This document shows, piece by piece, positions 55,776 through 64,000 of a DNA stretch of 64,000 nt. The notes below the pieces were generated by a model. The model worked only from the letters and a program-made list of their open reading frames with translations, had not been told where the DNA came from and did not search any database. Positions within the stretch are counted from its first letter, which is position 1. The number at the start of each line of letters is the position of its first letter. The stretch spans positions 124,001 through 188,000 of the forward strand of contig NZ_SPHY01000003.1 of NCBI RefSeq assembly GCF_004796535.1, in the 5' to 3' direction. This stretch comes from Sphingomonas flavalba. GTDB taxonomy: Bacteria; Pseudomonadota; Alphaproteobacteria; Sphingomonadales; Sphingomonadaceae. The translations under genes and the position numbers were made by a program.

Positions 55776-56170
55776 CAGAACACCTCCGCCAGCACTTCGC
55801 CGCCGACATTCTGGTCCCGCGCCTCGGCATCGGACAGAACGCCACGCGGCGTCGAGACGATGGTGATGCCCAGGCCGTTGCGGACCCGCGGCAGCTCCTT
55901 CGACCCGGAATAGACGCGCCGGCCCGGCTTCGACACACGGGCGACATGCTGGATCGCCGGCTGGCCTTCGAAATATTTCAGCTCAATGCGCAGGCCGCTG
56001 TGGCCGCCCACCTCTTCCTCGCTGTAGCCGCGGATGTAGCCTTCGCGCTGGAGCACGTCGAGCACGCGGGCGCGCATCTTGGAACCGGGCGAGACGACGC
56101 TGTCCTTGCGCGCGCGCTGGCCGTTGCGGATGCGGGTGAGCAGATCACCCAGGGGATCGGTCAATGCCAT
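55775..56170 (-). CDS. rpsH: 30S ribosomal protein S8
   Basis: A 131-residue S8: [33 protein letters not shown] and the [20 protein letters not shown] end. In other bacteria S8 represses the spc operon by binding an mRNA site near rplE; no such site was examined here. Confidence 0.95.
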   Translation of the reverse strand: MALTDPLGDLLTRIRNGQRARKDSVVSPGSKMRARVLDVLQREGYIRGYSEEEVGGHSGLRIELKYFEGQPAIQHVARVSKPGRRVYSGSKELPRVRNGLGITIVSTPRGVLSDAEARDQNVGGEVLAEVF

Positions 56171-56182
56171 GTCTTGTGACCC

Positions 56183-56488
56183 TTACCAGCTCGACTTCGT
56201 GACACCGGGGATCAGGCCCTTGTTGGCCAGATCGCGCAGTTGCACACGGCAGAGGCGGAACTTGCGGTAATAACCGCGCGGGCGGCCCGTCGTCTCGCAA
56301 CGGTTGCGCACCCGGGTGGGGTTCGCGTTGCGCGGCAGCTCAGCCATCTTCAGGCGCGCGATCAGCCGCTCCGTCTCGTCCTTCGACTCGTCGTCCGCGA
56401 TCGCGCGCAGCCGGGCATACTTGCCGGCATACTGCTTCACGAGCTTCTTGCGCCGCTCGTTCTTGTTGATCGAACTCAGTTTCGCCAT
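56183..56488 (-). CDS. rpsN: 30S ribosomal protein S14
   Basis: A 101-residue S14 of the long, zinc-free type: [20 protein letters not shown], then [20 protein letters not shown] and the [17 protein letters not shown] block. Only two Cys are left, so it does not bind zinc as the short form does. It lies 82 bases after rplE. Confidence 0.95.
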   Translation of the reverse strand: MAKLSSINKNERRKKLVKQYAGKYARLRAIADDESKDETERLIARLKMAELPRNANPTRVRNRCETTGRPRGYYRKFRLCRVQLRDLANKGLIPGVTKSSW

Positions 56489-56570
56489 GACTTAAGTTCT
56501 CTTTTCCTACCTACGTTCCGGCCGGGCCGGAGTCCTTGTTTCAGCGCCCCGGCCGAAGCCGGGAAATGGG

Positions 56571-57149
56571 TCAGGCCGCCTTGGCCTGCTCGGCATCCTG
56601 CGGGAACGGGAAGCCGAACAGGCGCAGCAGCTCGCGCGCCTCTTCGTCGGTCTTCGCCGTTGTCGCCACGATCACGTCCATGCCGCGTACCGTATCGATG
56701 CGGTCATAGTTGATCTCCGGGAACACCAACTGCTCCTTGAGGCCCATCGCGTAATTGCCGCGGCCGTCGAACGACTTCGGGTTCAGCCCGCGGAAGTCGC
56801 GGACGCGCGGCAGCGCGATGGTGATCAGCCGGTCGAGGAATTCGTACATCCGCTCGCGGCGCAGGGTGACCTTGACGCCGATCGGCATGCCTTCGCGCAG
56901 CTTGAAGCTGGCGACCGACTTCTTCGCCTTGGTGATGACCGGCTTTTGCCCGGCGATCGCCTCCATCTCCGACGCGGCGGTCTCGACCTTCTTCTTGTCC
57001 TGGGTCGCCTCACCGACGCCCATGTTGAGCACGATCTTCGAGATGCGCGGCACCTCCAGCGCGTTCTTGTAGCCGAACTTCGCCGTCATCGCCTTGGCAA
57101 TGCTGGCGTCGTACTGCTTCTTCAGGCGCGGAACATAAGCGTCAGCCAC
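56571..57149 (-). CDS. rplE: 50S ribosomal protein L5
   Basis: A 192-residue L5: [60 protein letters not shown] and [20 protein letters not shown]. It binds 5S rRNA. GTG start, overlapping the rplX stop by 8 bases. Confidence 0.95.
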   Translation of the reverse strand: MADAYVPRLKKQYDASIAKAMTAKFGYKNALEVPRISKIVLNMGVGEATQDKKKVETAASEMEAIAGQKPVITKAKKSVASFKLREGMPIGVKVTLRRERMYEFLDRLITIALPRVRDFRGLNPKSFDGRGNYAMGLKEQLVFPEINYDRIDTVRGMDVIVATTAKTDEEARELLRLFGFPFPQDAEQAKAA

Positions 57150-57462
57150 TGATGACCTCCCCGGACTTCACGGCCACGCGGACCTTCTTGCCGTCCCTCA
57201 CTTCGAAACGGACGCGGGTCGCCTTGCCCGTCTTGGGATCGGCGACAGCGACCTTCGACACATGCAGCGGCGCCTCGCGCCGTTCCAGCCCACCCTGCGG
57301 GTTGGCCTGGTCCGGCTTGCGATGACGCACGGCGACGTTGATGCCGGCGACGATGACCTTGCCGTCCTTCGGCAGCGATTTCGTCACCTCACCGCTACGC
57401 CCCTTGTCCTTGCCGGACAGGACGATGACGGTGTCGCCTTTCTTGATCTTGGCCGCAGCCAT
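57142..57462 (-). CDS. rplX: 50S ribosomal protein L24
   Basis: A 106-residue L24 with the KOW motif [20 protein letters not shown] near the start, then [20 protein letters not shown] and a basic end. An assembly initiator of the large subunit. It starts 1 base after rplN. Confidence 0.95.
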   Translation of the reverse strand: MAAAKIKKGDTVIVLSGKDKGRSGEVTKSLPKDGKVIVAGINVAVRHRKPDQANPQGGLERREAPLHVSKVAVADPKTGKATRVRFEVRDGKKVRVAVKSGEVISG

Positions 57463-57463
57463 T

Positions 57464-57832
57464 TTACAGCACCTCCGGCGCGAGACTGATGATCTTCATG
57501 TGCTTCCTCGCACGCAGTTCGCGGACGACCGGCCCGAAGATACGGGTGCCGATCGGCTCCTCGTTCTTGTTGACCAGCACCGCCGCGTTCGAATCGAACC
57601 GGATGGTCGAACCGTCCGGCCGATGAATGTCCTTGGCGGTGCGGACGATGATCGCGCGATGCACGTCGCCCTTCTTCACCTTGCCGCGCGGCGCCGCTTC
57701 CTTGACGGACACGACGATGATGTCGCCGACGCTCGCAAAGCGCCGCTTCGACCCGCCCAGCACCTTGATGCACTGCACCCGCTTCGCGCCCGAATTATCG
57801 GCCACTTCGAGATTGGACTGCATCTGGATCAT
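57464..57832 (-). CDS. rplN: 50S ribosomal protein L14
   Basis: A 122-residue L14: [60 protein letters not shown]. Strongly conserved and of standard length. It lies 89 bases after rpsQ. Confidence 0.96.
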   Translation of the reverse strand: MIQMQSNLEVADNSGAKRVQCIKVLGGSKRRFASVGDIIVVSVKEAAPRGKVKKGDVHRAIIVRTAKDIHRPDGSTIRFDSNAAVLVNKNEEPIGTRIFGPVVRELRARKHMKIISLAPEVL

Positions 57833-57921
57833 GGATCCGCTTCCTTCTCATCGACCACCGCATCGGCGACGGCCCGTTTCCCGTAACATTTGGCTCCCGC
57901 CGGGGCGGGGGCGCAAAACCC

Positions 57922-58188
57922 TCAGACCTCGACCGCTTCCGGCGTCTTGCCGACCTCGATCCGGTCGACGACCTTCCACGTCTTCAGCTTGGAGATCGGC
58001 GCGGTCTCCTCGATGCGGACCGTGTCGCCCTCGTGATAGGCGTTGCCCTCGTCATGGGCGTGATACTTCTTCGAACGCCGGATGATCTTGCCGTAGAGCG
58101 GGTGCTTCACCTTGCGCTCCACCCGGACGACCACCGTCTTGTCGGTCTTGTCGGACACTACCAGTCCGGTCAGCACGCGCTTCGGCAT
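57922..58188 (-). CDS. rpsQ: 30S ribosomal protein S17
   Basis: An 88-residue S17: [58 protein letters not shown]. Standard primary 16S rRNA binder. It lies 12 bases after rpmC. Confidence 0.95.
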   Translation of the reverse strand: MPKRVLTGLVVSDKTDKTVVVRVERKVKHPLYGKIIRRSKKYHAHDEGNAYHEGDTVRIEETAPISKLKTWKVVDRIEVGKTPEAVEV

Positions 58189-58200
58189 GTCTCGTCTTCC

Positions 58201-58407
58201 TTACTTGGCCGCCGAGCGCGCACGCTCGTTCTGGACAGTCTTGATACGGGCGATCGAACGCCGCACGATGCGAACCCGCGACGGCTTCTCAAGCTGGCTG
58301 GTCGCCGCCTGGAAGCGCAGGTTGAACGCCTCGCGCTTCAGCTCGCCGAGCTGCTCGCTCAGCTGATCGTCGGTCTTGGCCCGCAGATCCTCGGTCGTCT
58401 TGCCCAT
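58201..58407 (-). CDS. rpmC: 50S ribosomal protein L29
   Basis: A 68-residue L29: the [20 protein letters not shown] helix, then [19 protein letters not shown] and [14 protein letters not shown]. The ATG at 58407 overlaps the rplP stop (ATGA); the GTG directly before it is less likely. Confidence 0.94.
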   Translation of the reverse strand: MGKTTEDLRAKTDDQLSEQLGELKREAFNLRFQAATSQLEKPSRVRIVRRSIARIKTVQNERARSAAK

Positions 58408-58841
58408 CACTCGGCTCCCAGGTGGCTGAAGTCGCCAAGCCGGGCGACCACCTTCGTCTTGATCGGCAGCTTCATCGCCGCGCGGGCGAAAGCCACCGCC
58501 GCGATCGGGCCGGGCACGCCACCCAGCTCGAACAGGATGCGGCCGGGCTTGACCCGGGCGGCCCAGAATTCAGGCGCGCCCTTGCCGGAACCCATGCGGA
58601 CTTCCGCCGGCTTCGACGACACCGGCACGTCCGGGAACACGCGGATCCACAGGCGCCCCTGGCGCTTGATGTGACGGGTGATCGCGCGGCGGGCCGCCTC
58701 GATCTGCCGCGCGGTGATCCGGTCCGGCTCCATCGCCTTTAGGCCGTAGGACCCGAAGTTGAGATCAGTGCCGCCACGGGCATTGCCGTGAATCCGGCCC
58801 TTGTGGGCCTTGCGGAATTTTGTGCGCTTCGGTTGCAGCAT
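58407..58841 (-). CDS. rplP: 50S ribosomal protein L16
   Basis: A 144-residue L16: [60 protein letters not shown]-type core and GRILFELGG. It lines the A-site tRNA region. It lies 12 bases after rpsC. Confidence 0.95.
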   Translation of the reverse strand: MLQPKRTKFRKAHKGRIHGNARGGTDLNFGSYGLKAMEPDRITARQIEAARRAITRHIKRQGRLWIRVFPDVPVSSKPAEVRMGSGKGAPEFWAARVKPGRILFELGGVPGPIAAVAFARAAMKLPIKTKVVARLGDFSHLGAE

Positions 58842-58853
58842 CTTTCGCGTTCC

Positions 58854-59549
58854 TTATCGGGCCGGGCGGACGCCGGAGGTCTGAGCCTCCATCATCAGCC
58901 GATCCTGGGCGAGCGGATCATGCCCCAGAATCTCACCCTTGAAGATCCAGACCTTGACGCCGCACACGCCATAGGCGGTGTGGGCTTCCGCCTCGGCATA
59001 GTCGACGTTCGCGCGCAGCGTGTGCAGCGGCACCCGCCCTTCGCGATACCATTCGGTGCGGGCGATTTCCGCCCCGCCCAGCCGGCCGCCGCAGGTGATG
59101 CGGATGCCTTCGGCACCCAGGCGCAGCGCCGACTGCACCGCCCGCTTCATCGCGCGGCGGAACGCGACGCGGCGCTCAAGCTGGTCGGCCACGCCCTGCG
59201 CGACGAGCCGCGCATCGATCTCCGGCTTGCGGATTTCGACGATATTCAGCGACACGTCCGACGAGGTCATCGCGCCGAGCGTACGGCGCAGCTTCTCGAT
59301 GTCGGCGCCCTTCTTGCCGATGATCACGCCCGGGCGGGCGGCGAAGATCGACACGCGGCACAGCTTGGCCGGGCGCTCGATCACCACCTTGGAAATCGCC
59401 GCCTGCGGCAGCGTCTTCATGATGTGCTGGCGGATCTTCAGATCCTCCAGCAGCAGCCGGCCGTAATCATGGCCTTCGGCGAACCAGCGGCTGTCCCAGG
59501 TGCGGTTGATCTGGAGGCGCAGGCCGATCGGATTGGATTTCTGACCCAT
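58854..59549 (-). CDS. rpsC: 30S ribosomal protein S3
   Basis: A 231-residue S3 with an N-terminal KH domain ([20 protein letters not shown]) and a C-terminal domain with [20 protein letters not shown]. Part of the mRNA entry helicase. It lies 4 bases after rplV. Confidence 0.95.
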   Translation of the reverse strand: MGQKSNPIGLRLQINRTWDSRWFAEGHDYGRLLLEDLKIRQHIMKTLPQAAISKVVIERPAKLCRVSIFAARPGVIIGKKGADIEKLRRTLGAMTSSDVSLNIVEIRKPEIDARLVAQGVADQLERRVAFRRAMKRAVQSALRLGAEGIRITCGGRLGGAEIARTEWYREGRVPLHTLRANVDYAEAEAHTAYGVCGVKVWIFKGEILGHDPLAQDRLMMEAQTSGVRPAR

Positions 59550-59553
59550 ATGC

Positions 59554-59931
59554 TTATGCCTCTTCCTGCTCGCGCACGACGATCCGGACCTTGCTGAACG
59601 GCTTCAGAATGCGGGTCGACTTGCCGCGGCCGCGGGTGGCGAAGCGCTTCATCGTGATCGCCTTGCCGACCGACGCCTCGGCGACGACGAGCGCGTCGAC
59701 GTCGAGGTTATGGTTGTTCTCCGCATTGGCGACGGCGGAAGCCAGCACCTTGCGGACGTCGACCGCCATCGCCTTGGGCGAGAAGGCCAGGATGTTGAGC
59801 GCGTCGCCGGCCTTCTTGCCGCGAATCAGGCCCGCGACCAGATTCAGCTTCTGCGCGCTGCCGCGAATGGCGCCGCCGATGGCGAGCGCTTCCTTGTCGC
59901 CGACGCGACGCGGTGCTGCTGGCTTGCCCAT
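59554..59931 (-). CDS. rplV: 50S ribosomal protein L22
   Basis: A 125-residue L22: [20 protein letters not shown], the helix [19 protein letters not shown], and the exit-tunnel hairpin end with [20 protein letters not shown]. It overlaps rpsS by one base. Confidence 0.95.
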   Translation of the reverse strand: MGKPAAPRRVGDKEALAIGGAIRGSAQKLNLVAGLIRGKKAGDALNILAFSPKAMAVDVRKVLASAVANAENNHNLDVDALVVAEASVGKAITMKRFATRGRGKSTRILKPFSKVRIVVREQEEA

Positions 59932-60206
59932 TAGCGCTTGCCCTTCCTGTCGGCGGCGTGGCCGGGGAAATACCGGGTCGGCGCGAATTCGCCGAGCTTC
60001 ATGCCGACCATGTCCTCGTTTACCGAAACCGGCACGAACTTGCGGCCGTTATAGACGTTGAAGGTCAGTCCGACGAACTGCGGCAGGATCGTCGACCGGC
60101 GCGACCAGGTCTTGATCGGGGCACGCGCGCTCGTTTCCTGCGCCACTTCCGCCTTCTTCAGCAGATGCAGGTCGACGAACGGACCTTTCCAGATGGAACG
60201 GGCCAT
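59931..60206 (-). CDS. rpsS: 30S ribosomal protein S19
   Basis: A 91-residue S19: [40 protein letters not shown] and [18 protein letters not shown]. It pairs with S13 in the head. It lies 3 bases after rplB. Confidence 0.96.
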   Translation of the reverse strand: MARSIWKGPFVDLHLLKKAEVAQETSARAPIKTWSRRSTILPQFVGLTFNVYNGRKFVPVSVNEDMVGMKLGEFAPTRYFPGHAADRKGKR

Positions 60207-60209
60207 GAC

Positions 60210-61046
60210 TTACCTCTTCTTCTTCGCGTGGCGCGACCGGATAATCATCTTGTCCGTCGCCTTGTTGTGGCGGGTGCGCGCACCCTTGGTCGGCTTGCCC
60301 CACGGGGTAACCGGGTGGCGGCCGCCAGAGGTCCGGCCTTCACCACCGCCGTGCGGGTGGTCGACCGGGTTCTTGGCGACGCCGCGGGTCAGCGGGCGGC
60401 GGCCCATCCAGCGGCTGCGGCCGGCCTTGGCGAAATTCTGGTTGGCGTTGTCGTGGTTCGACACCGCGCCGACCGTCGCCATGCAATCCGCCCGGATATA
60501 GCGCTGCTCGCCCGAGTTGAGGCGGACGATGACCATGCCGCGATCACGGCCGACGACCTGCACGTAGGTGCCGGCCGAACGGGCGATCTGGCCGCCCTTG
60601 CCCGGCTTCATCTCGACATTGTGGACGATGGTGCCGACCGGCATCTGGCCCAGTTCCATCGCGTTGCCCGGCTTCACGTCGGTCTTCTTGCCGGCGACCA
60701 CCGTATCGCCGATACCCAGACGCTGCGGCGCGATGATGTAGGCCAGCGTGTCGTCCTGATACTTGATCAGGGCGATGAAGGCGGTGCGGTTCGGGTCGTA
60801 CTCGATCCGCTCGACCACCGCCGGCGCGTCCCACTTGCGGCGCTTGAAATCGATGATGCGATAGCGCTGCTTGTGCCCGCCGGCGATGCCGCGCGAGGTG
60901 ACATGGCCCTTGTTGTTGCGGCCGCCCGTCTTGCGCTTACCTTCGGTCAGCGCCTTGACCGGCTTGCCCTTCCAGAGCGACGCCCGGTCGACGAGGATGA
61001 GGCCGCGCTGGCCCGGGCTCGTCGGATTGTAATGCTTCAGCGCCAT
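60210..61046 (-). CDS. rplB: 50S ribosomal protein L2
   Basis: A 278-residue L2: [40 protein letters not shown], and the peptidyl-transferase loop [20 protein letters not shown]. Standard length. It lies 4 bases after rplW. Confidence 0.96.
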   Translation of the reverse strand: MALKHYNPTSPGQRGLILVDRASLWKGKPVKALTEGKRKTGGRNNKGHVTSRGIAGGHKQRYRIIDFKRRKWDAPAVVERIEYDPNRTAFIALIKYQDDTLAYIIAPQRLGIGDTVVAGKKTDVKPGNAMELGQMPVGTIVHNVEMKPGKGGQIARSAGTYVQVVGRDRGMVIVRLNSGEQRYIRADCMATVGAVSNHDNANQNFAKAGRSRWMGRRPLTRGVAKNPVDHPHGGGEGRTSGGRHPVTPWGKPTKGARTRHNKATDKMIIRSRHAKKKR

Positions 61047-61050
61047 CGCT

Positions 61051-61368
61051 TCAGATTCCCGTCGTCACGTCGATCGACTGACCTTCGGCCAGCGTCACGA
61101 TCGCTTTCTTGATGTCCGAACGGGTGTAGGGCCGCCCCTTCCACCGCTTGGACTTGCCCTTCTGAACCAGCGTGTTGACGCCGGTCACCGTCACGCCGAA
61201 CAGCGCCTCGACCGCCGCCTTGATCTGCGGCTTCGAAGCATCGGCAGCGACCTTGAAGACCACCGCGTTATGCTCGGTCAGCATCGTCGCCTTCTCGGTG
61301 ATGTGGGGCGCAACGACCACGTCGTAATGACGGAGGTCGACCGCGGCCGCGTCCTTCTTCTTAGCCAT
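61051..61368 (-). CDS. rplW: 50S ribosomal protein L23
   Basis: A 105-residue L23: [40 protein letters not shown] and [20 protein letters not shown]. It forms the docking site for SRP and trigger factor at the tunnel exit. It overlaps rplD by 8 bases. Confidence 0.95.
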   Translation of the reverse strand: MAKKKDAAAVDLRHYDVVVAPHITEKATMLTEHNAVVFKVAADASKPQIKAAVEALFGVTVTGVNTLVQKGKSKRWKGRPYTRSDIKKAIVTLAEGQSIDVTTGI

Positions 61369-61987
61369 TGAGGCGCGCCTCCAGCTTTTCGACCGCGGCG
61401 CGCGTCAGCACCAGCGTATCATGCTTCAGAATGTCGTAGACGTTGGCGCCGATGGTCGGCAGCACGTTGACACCGACCAGGTTGCCGGACGCCAGCGCGA
61501 AGCTGGTGTCGACAGTGTCGCCGTCGATGACCAGCGCGGTGCGGCCGAAGCCGAGCTTGGCGAGGCCAGCGGCCAGCGCCTTGGTCTTGCCGTCCTTCAC
61601 CGCCAGCCCATCGAGGACGATCAGCTTGCCGTCCTTCGCCTTGGCCGACAGCGCCATCTTCAGGCCGAGCGTGCGGACCTTCTTGTTCAGCGACGGATTG
61701 AAGTCGCGAACGCGCGGGCCATGCGCCTTGCCGCCGCCGATGAACACCGGCGCGCGCCGGTCGCCGTGACGGGCGGTGCCGCCGCCCTTCTGGCGACCGA
61801 ACTTCTTGCCGGTGCGCGCGACATCGCTGCGCTCGCGCGCGGCGCGGGCGGTGCCCCGGCGCTTTTCAAGCTGCCAGGTGACGACGCGGTGCAGGATGTC
61901 GGCGCGCGGATCGAGACCGAAAATCTCGTCCTTCAGCTCGATATCGCCGCTCGCCTTGGCATCGAGGGTCTGAACCTTGACCTTCAT
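61361..61987 (-). CDS. rplD: 50S ribosomal protein L4
   Basis: A 208-residue L4: [20 protein letters not shown], the tunnel loop with [20 protein letters not shown], and [20 protein letters not shown]. In E. coli L4 also represses the S10 operon through its leader. It lies 3 bases after rplC. Confidence 0.95.
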   Translation of the reverse strand: MKVKVQTLDAKASGDIELKDEIFGLDPRADILHRVVTWQLEKRRGTARAARERSDVARTGKKFGRQKGGGTARHGDRRAPVFIGGGKAHGPRVRDFNPSLNKKVRTLGLKMALSAKAKDGKLIVLDGLAVKDGKTKALAAGLAKLGFGRTALVIDGDTVDTSFALASGNLVGVNVLPTIGANVYDILKHDTLVLTRAAVEKLEARLNG

Positions 61988-61990
61988 GGC

Positions 61991-62749
61991 TTAGCCCTCC
62001 TGGCCTTCGGTGGCTTCCGCGGCGGCCTCGACCGGGGCCGGCGTGTCGGCGGGAGCATTCTGGTTGTTGTTGGCGGCGGCCTTCAGGCCGGCCGGATAGG
62101 GCGCGTCGGCGTGGCGCGGCACCTTCACCGCGTCCCGGACGATCAGCCAGGCGCCCTTGTGACCAGGCACCGACCCCTTGACGAAGAGCAGCCCGCGCTC
62201 GGCATCGGTGCGGACGATCTCCAGATTCTGCTGGGTGCGCTGGCGGTCGCCCATATGGCCCGCCATCTTCTTGTTCTTGAACACGCGGCCCGGATCCTGC
62301 CGCTGGCCGGTCGAACCGTGCGAACGGTGCGAAACCGAGACGCCGTGGCTGGCACGCAGACCGCCGAAATTCCAGCGCTTCATCGCGCCGGCGAAACCCT
62401 TGCCCTGCGTCTGGCCGGAGATGTCGACGAGCTGGCCGGCGACATAATGGTCGGCCGACAGCTCCGCGCCGACGTCAAGCAGCGCATCCTCGGACACGCG
62501 GAACTCGGTCAGCCGCGCCTTCGGCTCCACTTCGGCCTTGCCGAAATGGCCGCGCTGCGGCTTGGCGACATTCTTGGCCTTGGCGGCGCCGGCGCCGAGC
62601 TGAACGGCGACATAGCCGTCCCGATCCGCTTCCTTGCGCGCGACGACCTGAACCTTGTCGAGCTGCAGGACGGTAACCGGCACGTGGCGGCCGTCGTCCT
62701 GGAACAGGCGGGTCATGCCCATTTTCTTCGCGATCACGCCAGTGCGCAT
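61991..62749 (-). CDS. rplC: 50S ribosomal protein L3 with acidic C-terminal tail
   Basis: A 252-residue L3: [60 protein letters not shown]. The last 35 residues are an Asn/Pro/Ala/Glu tail that is not part of the fold. The ATG at 62749 is chosen because GGAAGG lies about 9 bases upstream and the start is canonical. A terminator stands only 55 bases upstream. Confidence 0.95.
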   Translation of the reverse strand: MRTGVIAKKMGMTRLFQDDGRHVPVTVLQLDKVQVVARKEADRDGYVAVQLGAGAAKAKNVAKPQRGHFGKAEVEPKARLTEFRVSEDALLDVGAELSADHYVAGQLVDISGQTQGKGFAGAMKRWNFGGLRASHGVSVSHRSHGSTGQRQDPGRVFKNKKMAGHMGDRQRTQQNLEIVRTDAERGLLFVKGSVPGHKGAWLIVRDAVKVPRHADAPYPAGLKAAANNNQNAPADTPAPVEAAAEATEGQEG

Positions 62750-62803
62750 GATCCACATCCTTCCGAACAGAGGCTCACGAGGCTCCCCGCGAGCGTGCCA
62801 ATG

Positions 62804-62831
62804 AAAAAGGCCCTGATCTGGGATCAGAGCC
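62804..62831 (-). terminator. Rho-independent terminator/attenuator between rpsJ and rplC
   Basis: On the minus strand, GGCTCTGATC and GATCAGGGCC pair (one mismatch) around a 3-base loop and are followed directly by TTTTT. It lies about 170 bases after the rpsJ stop and 55 bases before the rplC start. It could separate rpsJ (with tuf) from the rest of the S10 genes or act as a regulated attenuator. Confidence 0.75.
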
Positions 62832-63000
62832 AGCCCAAATATCGCGCGCCCCCGTCAGGGCCGGTTTTCCGCTTCAATATCAAAGCGAAAGACGGGGACT
62901 CGGTCGCCAGCATGCTGGCCGGTATCCCTGCTTCCCCGCCGCGACAGTTGCCGTGGCGAAAGCCCGCCGACCGAATCAATCGTTCGACGGAGGCGGCCTC

Positions 63001-63312
63001 TTAGGCCAGTTTGATCTCGACATCAACACCCGCGGCGAGATCGAGCTTCATCAGCGCGTCGACGGTCTGCGGGGTCGGCTGCACGATGTCGAGCATCCGT
63101 TTGTAGGTGCGGACCTCGAACTGCTCGCGCGACTTCTTGTCGATGTGCGGGCCACGGTTGACCGTGAACTTCTCGATGCGCGTCGGCAGCGGAATGGGCC
63201 CGCGAATGAGCGCGCCGGTGCGACGCGCCGTATCGGCGATGTCGCCGGTCGCCTGATCAAGCACGCGATGATCGAACGCCTTCAGGCGAATGCGGATATT
63301 CTGGGTTTCCAT
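63001..63312 (-). CDS. rpsJ: 30S ribosomal protein S10
   Basis: A 103-residue S10: [19 protein letters not shown] at the start, then [20 protein letters not shown] and [20 protein letters not shown]. The ATG at 63312 gives the standard start; a GTG two codons upstream is less likely. It also forms the NusB-NusE antitermination complex. Confidence 0.95.
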   Translation of the reverse strand: METQNIRIRLKAFDHRVLDQATGDIADTARRTGALIRGPIPLPTRIEKFTVNRGPHIDKKSREQFEVRTYKRMLDIVQPTPQTVDALMKLDLAAGVDVEIKLA

Positions 63313-63363
63313 GTCCACTACCGATGCGAAAGAGCCACGCCCGTATTGTCGGGCTTCACAAGA

Positions 63364-63400
63364 GAGGCCGCCCGATTCCTCCTGATGGGGAATCGGGCGG
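63364..63400 (-). terminator. Terminator after tuf
   Basis: A 14-bp perfect stem (GGCCGCCCGATTCC / GGAATCGGGCGGCC) with a 9-base loop follows the tuf stop by about 15 bases. The T run after it is weak (TCTCTT). It separates tuf from rpsJ at least partly. Confidence 0.7.
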
Positions 63401-63414
63401 CCGACGACCTGATA

Positions 63415-64000
63415 TTACTTGGTGATCGAGGCGACAACCCCGGCGCCGACGGTCCGGCCGCCTTCGCGGATCGCGAAGCGCAGGCCCTGGTCCATCGCGA
63501 TCGGCGCGATCAGCTTGACGCCAAGCTGCACATTGTCGCCGGGCATGACCATCTCGGTGCCCTCGGGGAGGACGACCTCACCGGTCACGTCGGTGGTGCG
63601 GAAGTAGAACTGCGGGCGGTAGTTGGCGAAGAACGGCGTGTGACGGCCGCCCTCGTCCTTCGACAGCACGTAGACTTCCGAGCTGAACTCGGTGTGCGGG
63701 GTGATCGAGCCGGGCTTGGCCAGAACCTGGCCGCGCTCAACCTCGTCACGGCCGACGCCGCGGATCAGCGCGCCGATGTTATCGCCGGCCTCGCCCTGAT
63801 CGAGCAGCTTGCGGAACATCTCGACGCCGGTGACGACGGTCTTCTTGGTGTCCTTGATGCCGACGATCTCGACTTCCTCGCCAACCTTGACGACGCCGGT
63901 CTCGACGCGGCCGGTGACGACGGTGCCGCGACCCGAGATCGAGAACACGTCCTCGATCGGCATCAGGAACGGCTTGTCGAGCGGGCGCTCCGGCTGCGGG
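63415..64000 (-). CDS. tuf: Elongation factor Tu, C-terminal part (cut by window end)
   Basis: The last 195 or so residues of EF-Tu, open at the window edge: the domain 2 start [56 protein letters not shown] and domain 3 with [19 protein letters not shown] and [15 protein letters not shown]. The GTP-binding domain lies beyond the window. Confidence 0.95.
   Translation of the reverse strand, partial: PQPERPLDKPFLMPIEDVFSISGRGTVVTGRVETGVVKVGEEVEIVGIKDTKKTVVTGVEMFRKLLDQGEAGDNIGALIRGVGRDEVERGQVLAKPGSITPHTEFSSEVYVLSKDEGGRHTPFFANYRPQFYFRTTDVTGEVVLPEGTEMVMPGDNVQLGVKLIAPIAMDQGLRFAIREGGRTVGAGVVASITK

Overview
This GC-rich window (clearly AT-richer in a few cargo genes) fits an alphaproteobacterium of the Sphingomonadaceae. 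The evidence is the ribosomal protein block (tuf-rpsJ-rplC to rplQ, with adk between secY and rpsM and no rpmJ), a guaA-like chromosomal anchor, and mobile genes (TrbF/G/I, DUF2274, ArdC, DUF2958) of the kind found in sphingomonad and rhizobial integrative elements. All names rest on reading motifs; no database search was run.

Right part (43.76-64.0 kb, all on the minus strand) is core chromosome: partial tuf, the S10/spc/alpha ribosomal protein cluster with secY, adk and rpoA, a strong terminator after rplQ, a secreted prolyl oligopeptidase that runs in frame into a small secreted protein, and guaA.

Left part (1-43.75 kb) is accessory DNA. A P4-type tyrosine integrase (42.2-43.5 kb) sits beside the 3' end of guaA, a known integration hotspot, with four copies of a 9-13 bp motif between them that look like integrase arm sites. 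Behind it lie an AlpA-like regulator, ArdC, DUF2958, a truncated parB, a truncated trbF, trbG, trbI and DUF2274. parB and trbF are joined at a deletion breakpoint, so this is a decayed conjugative element. parB and ardC share a structured leader that ends just before their Shine-Dalgarno sequences.

The cargo is a dense defence-like island. From right to left: (1) a tightly overlapping operon with its own BrxR/CapW-like WYL regulator, a SNF2-type helicase, DUF4391, a type III-like Mod methyltransferase and Res helicase-nuclease, perhaps plus an SF1 helicase (24.9-36.8 kb); (2) a WYL regulator with a HEPN protein, divergent from a TM0106-like nuclease-helicase, DUF4357 and a giant GHKL ATPase/DUF3883 protein (15.1-24.9 kb); (3) a serine recombinase with two ParB-like proteins and a divergent HTH protein (10.7-14.9 kb); (4) a HelD/UvrD-like helicase; (5) a DUF1883-TIR protein followed by two tandem 65-residue paralogues (6.5-7.8 kb). 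The first 6 kb hold regulators and small-molecule enzymes (Rrf2, alpha/beta hydrolase, TetR-SDR, LysR-SDR-tautomerase). The left end of the island was not found and probably lies outside the window.
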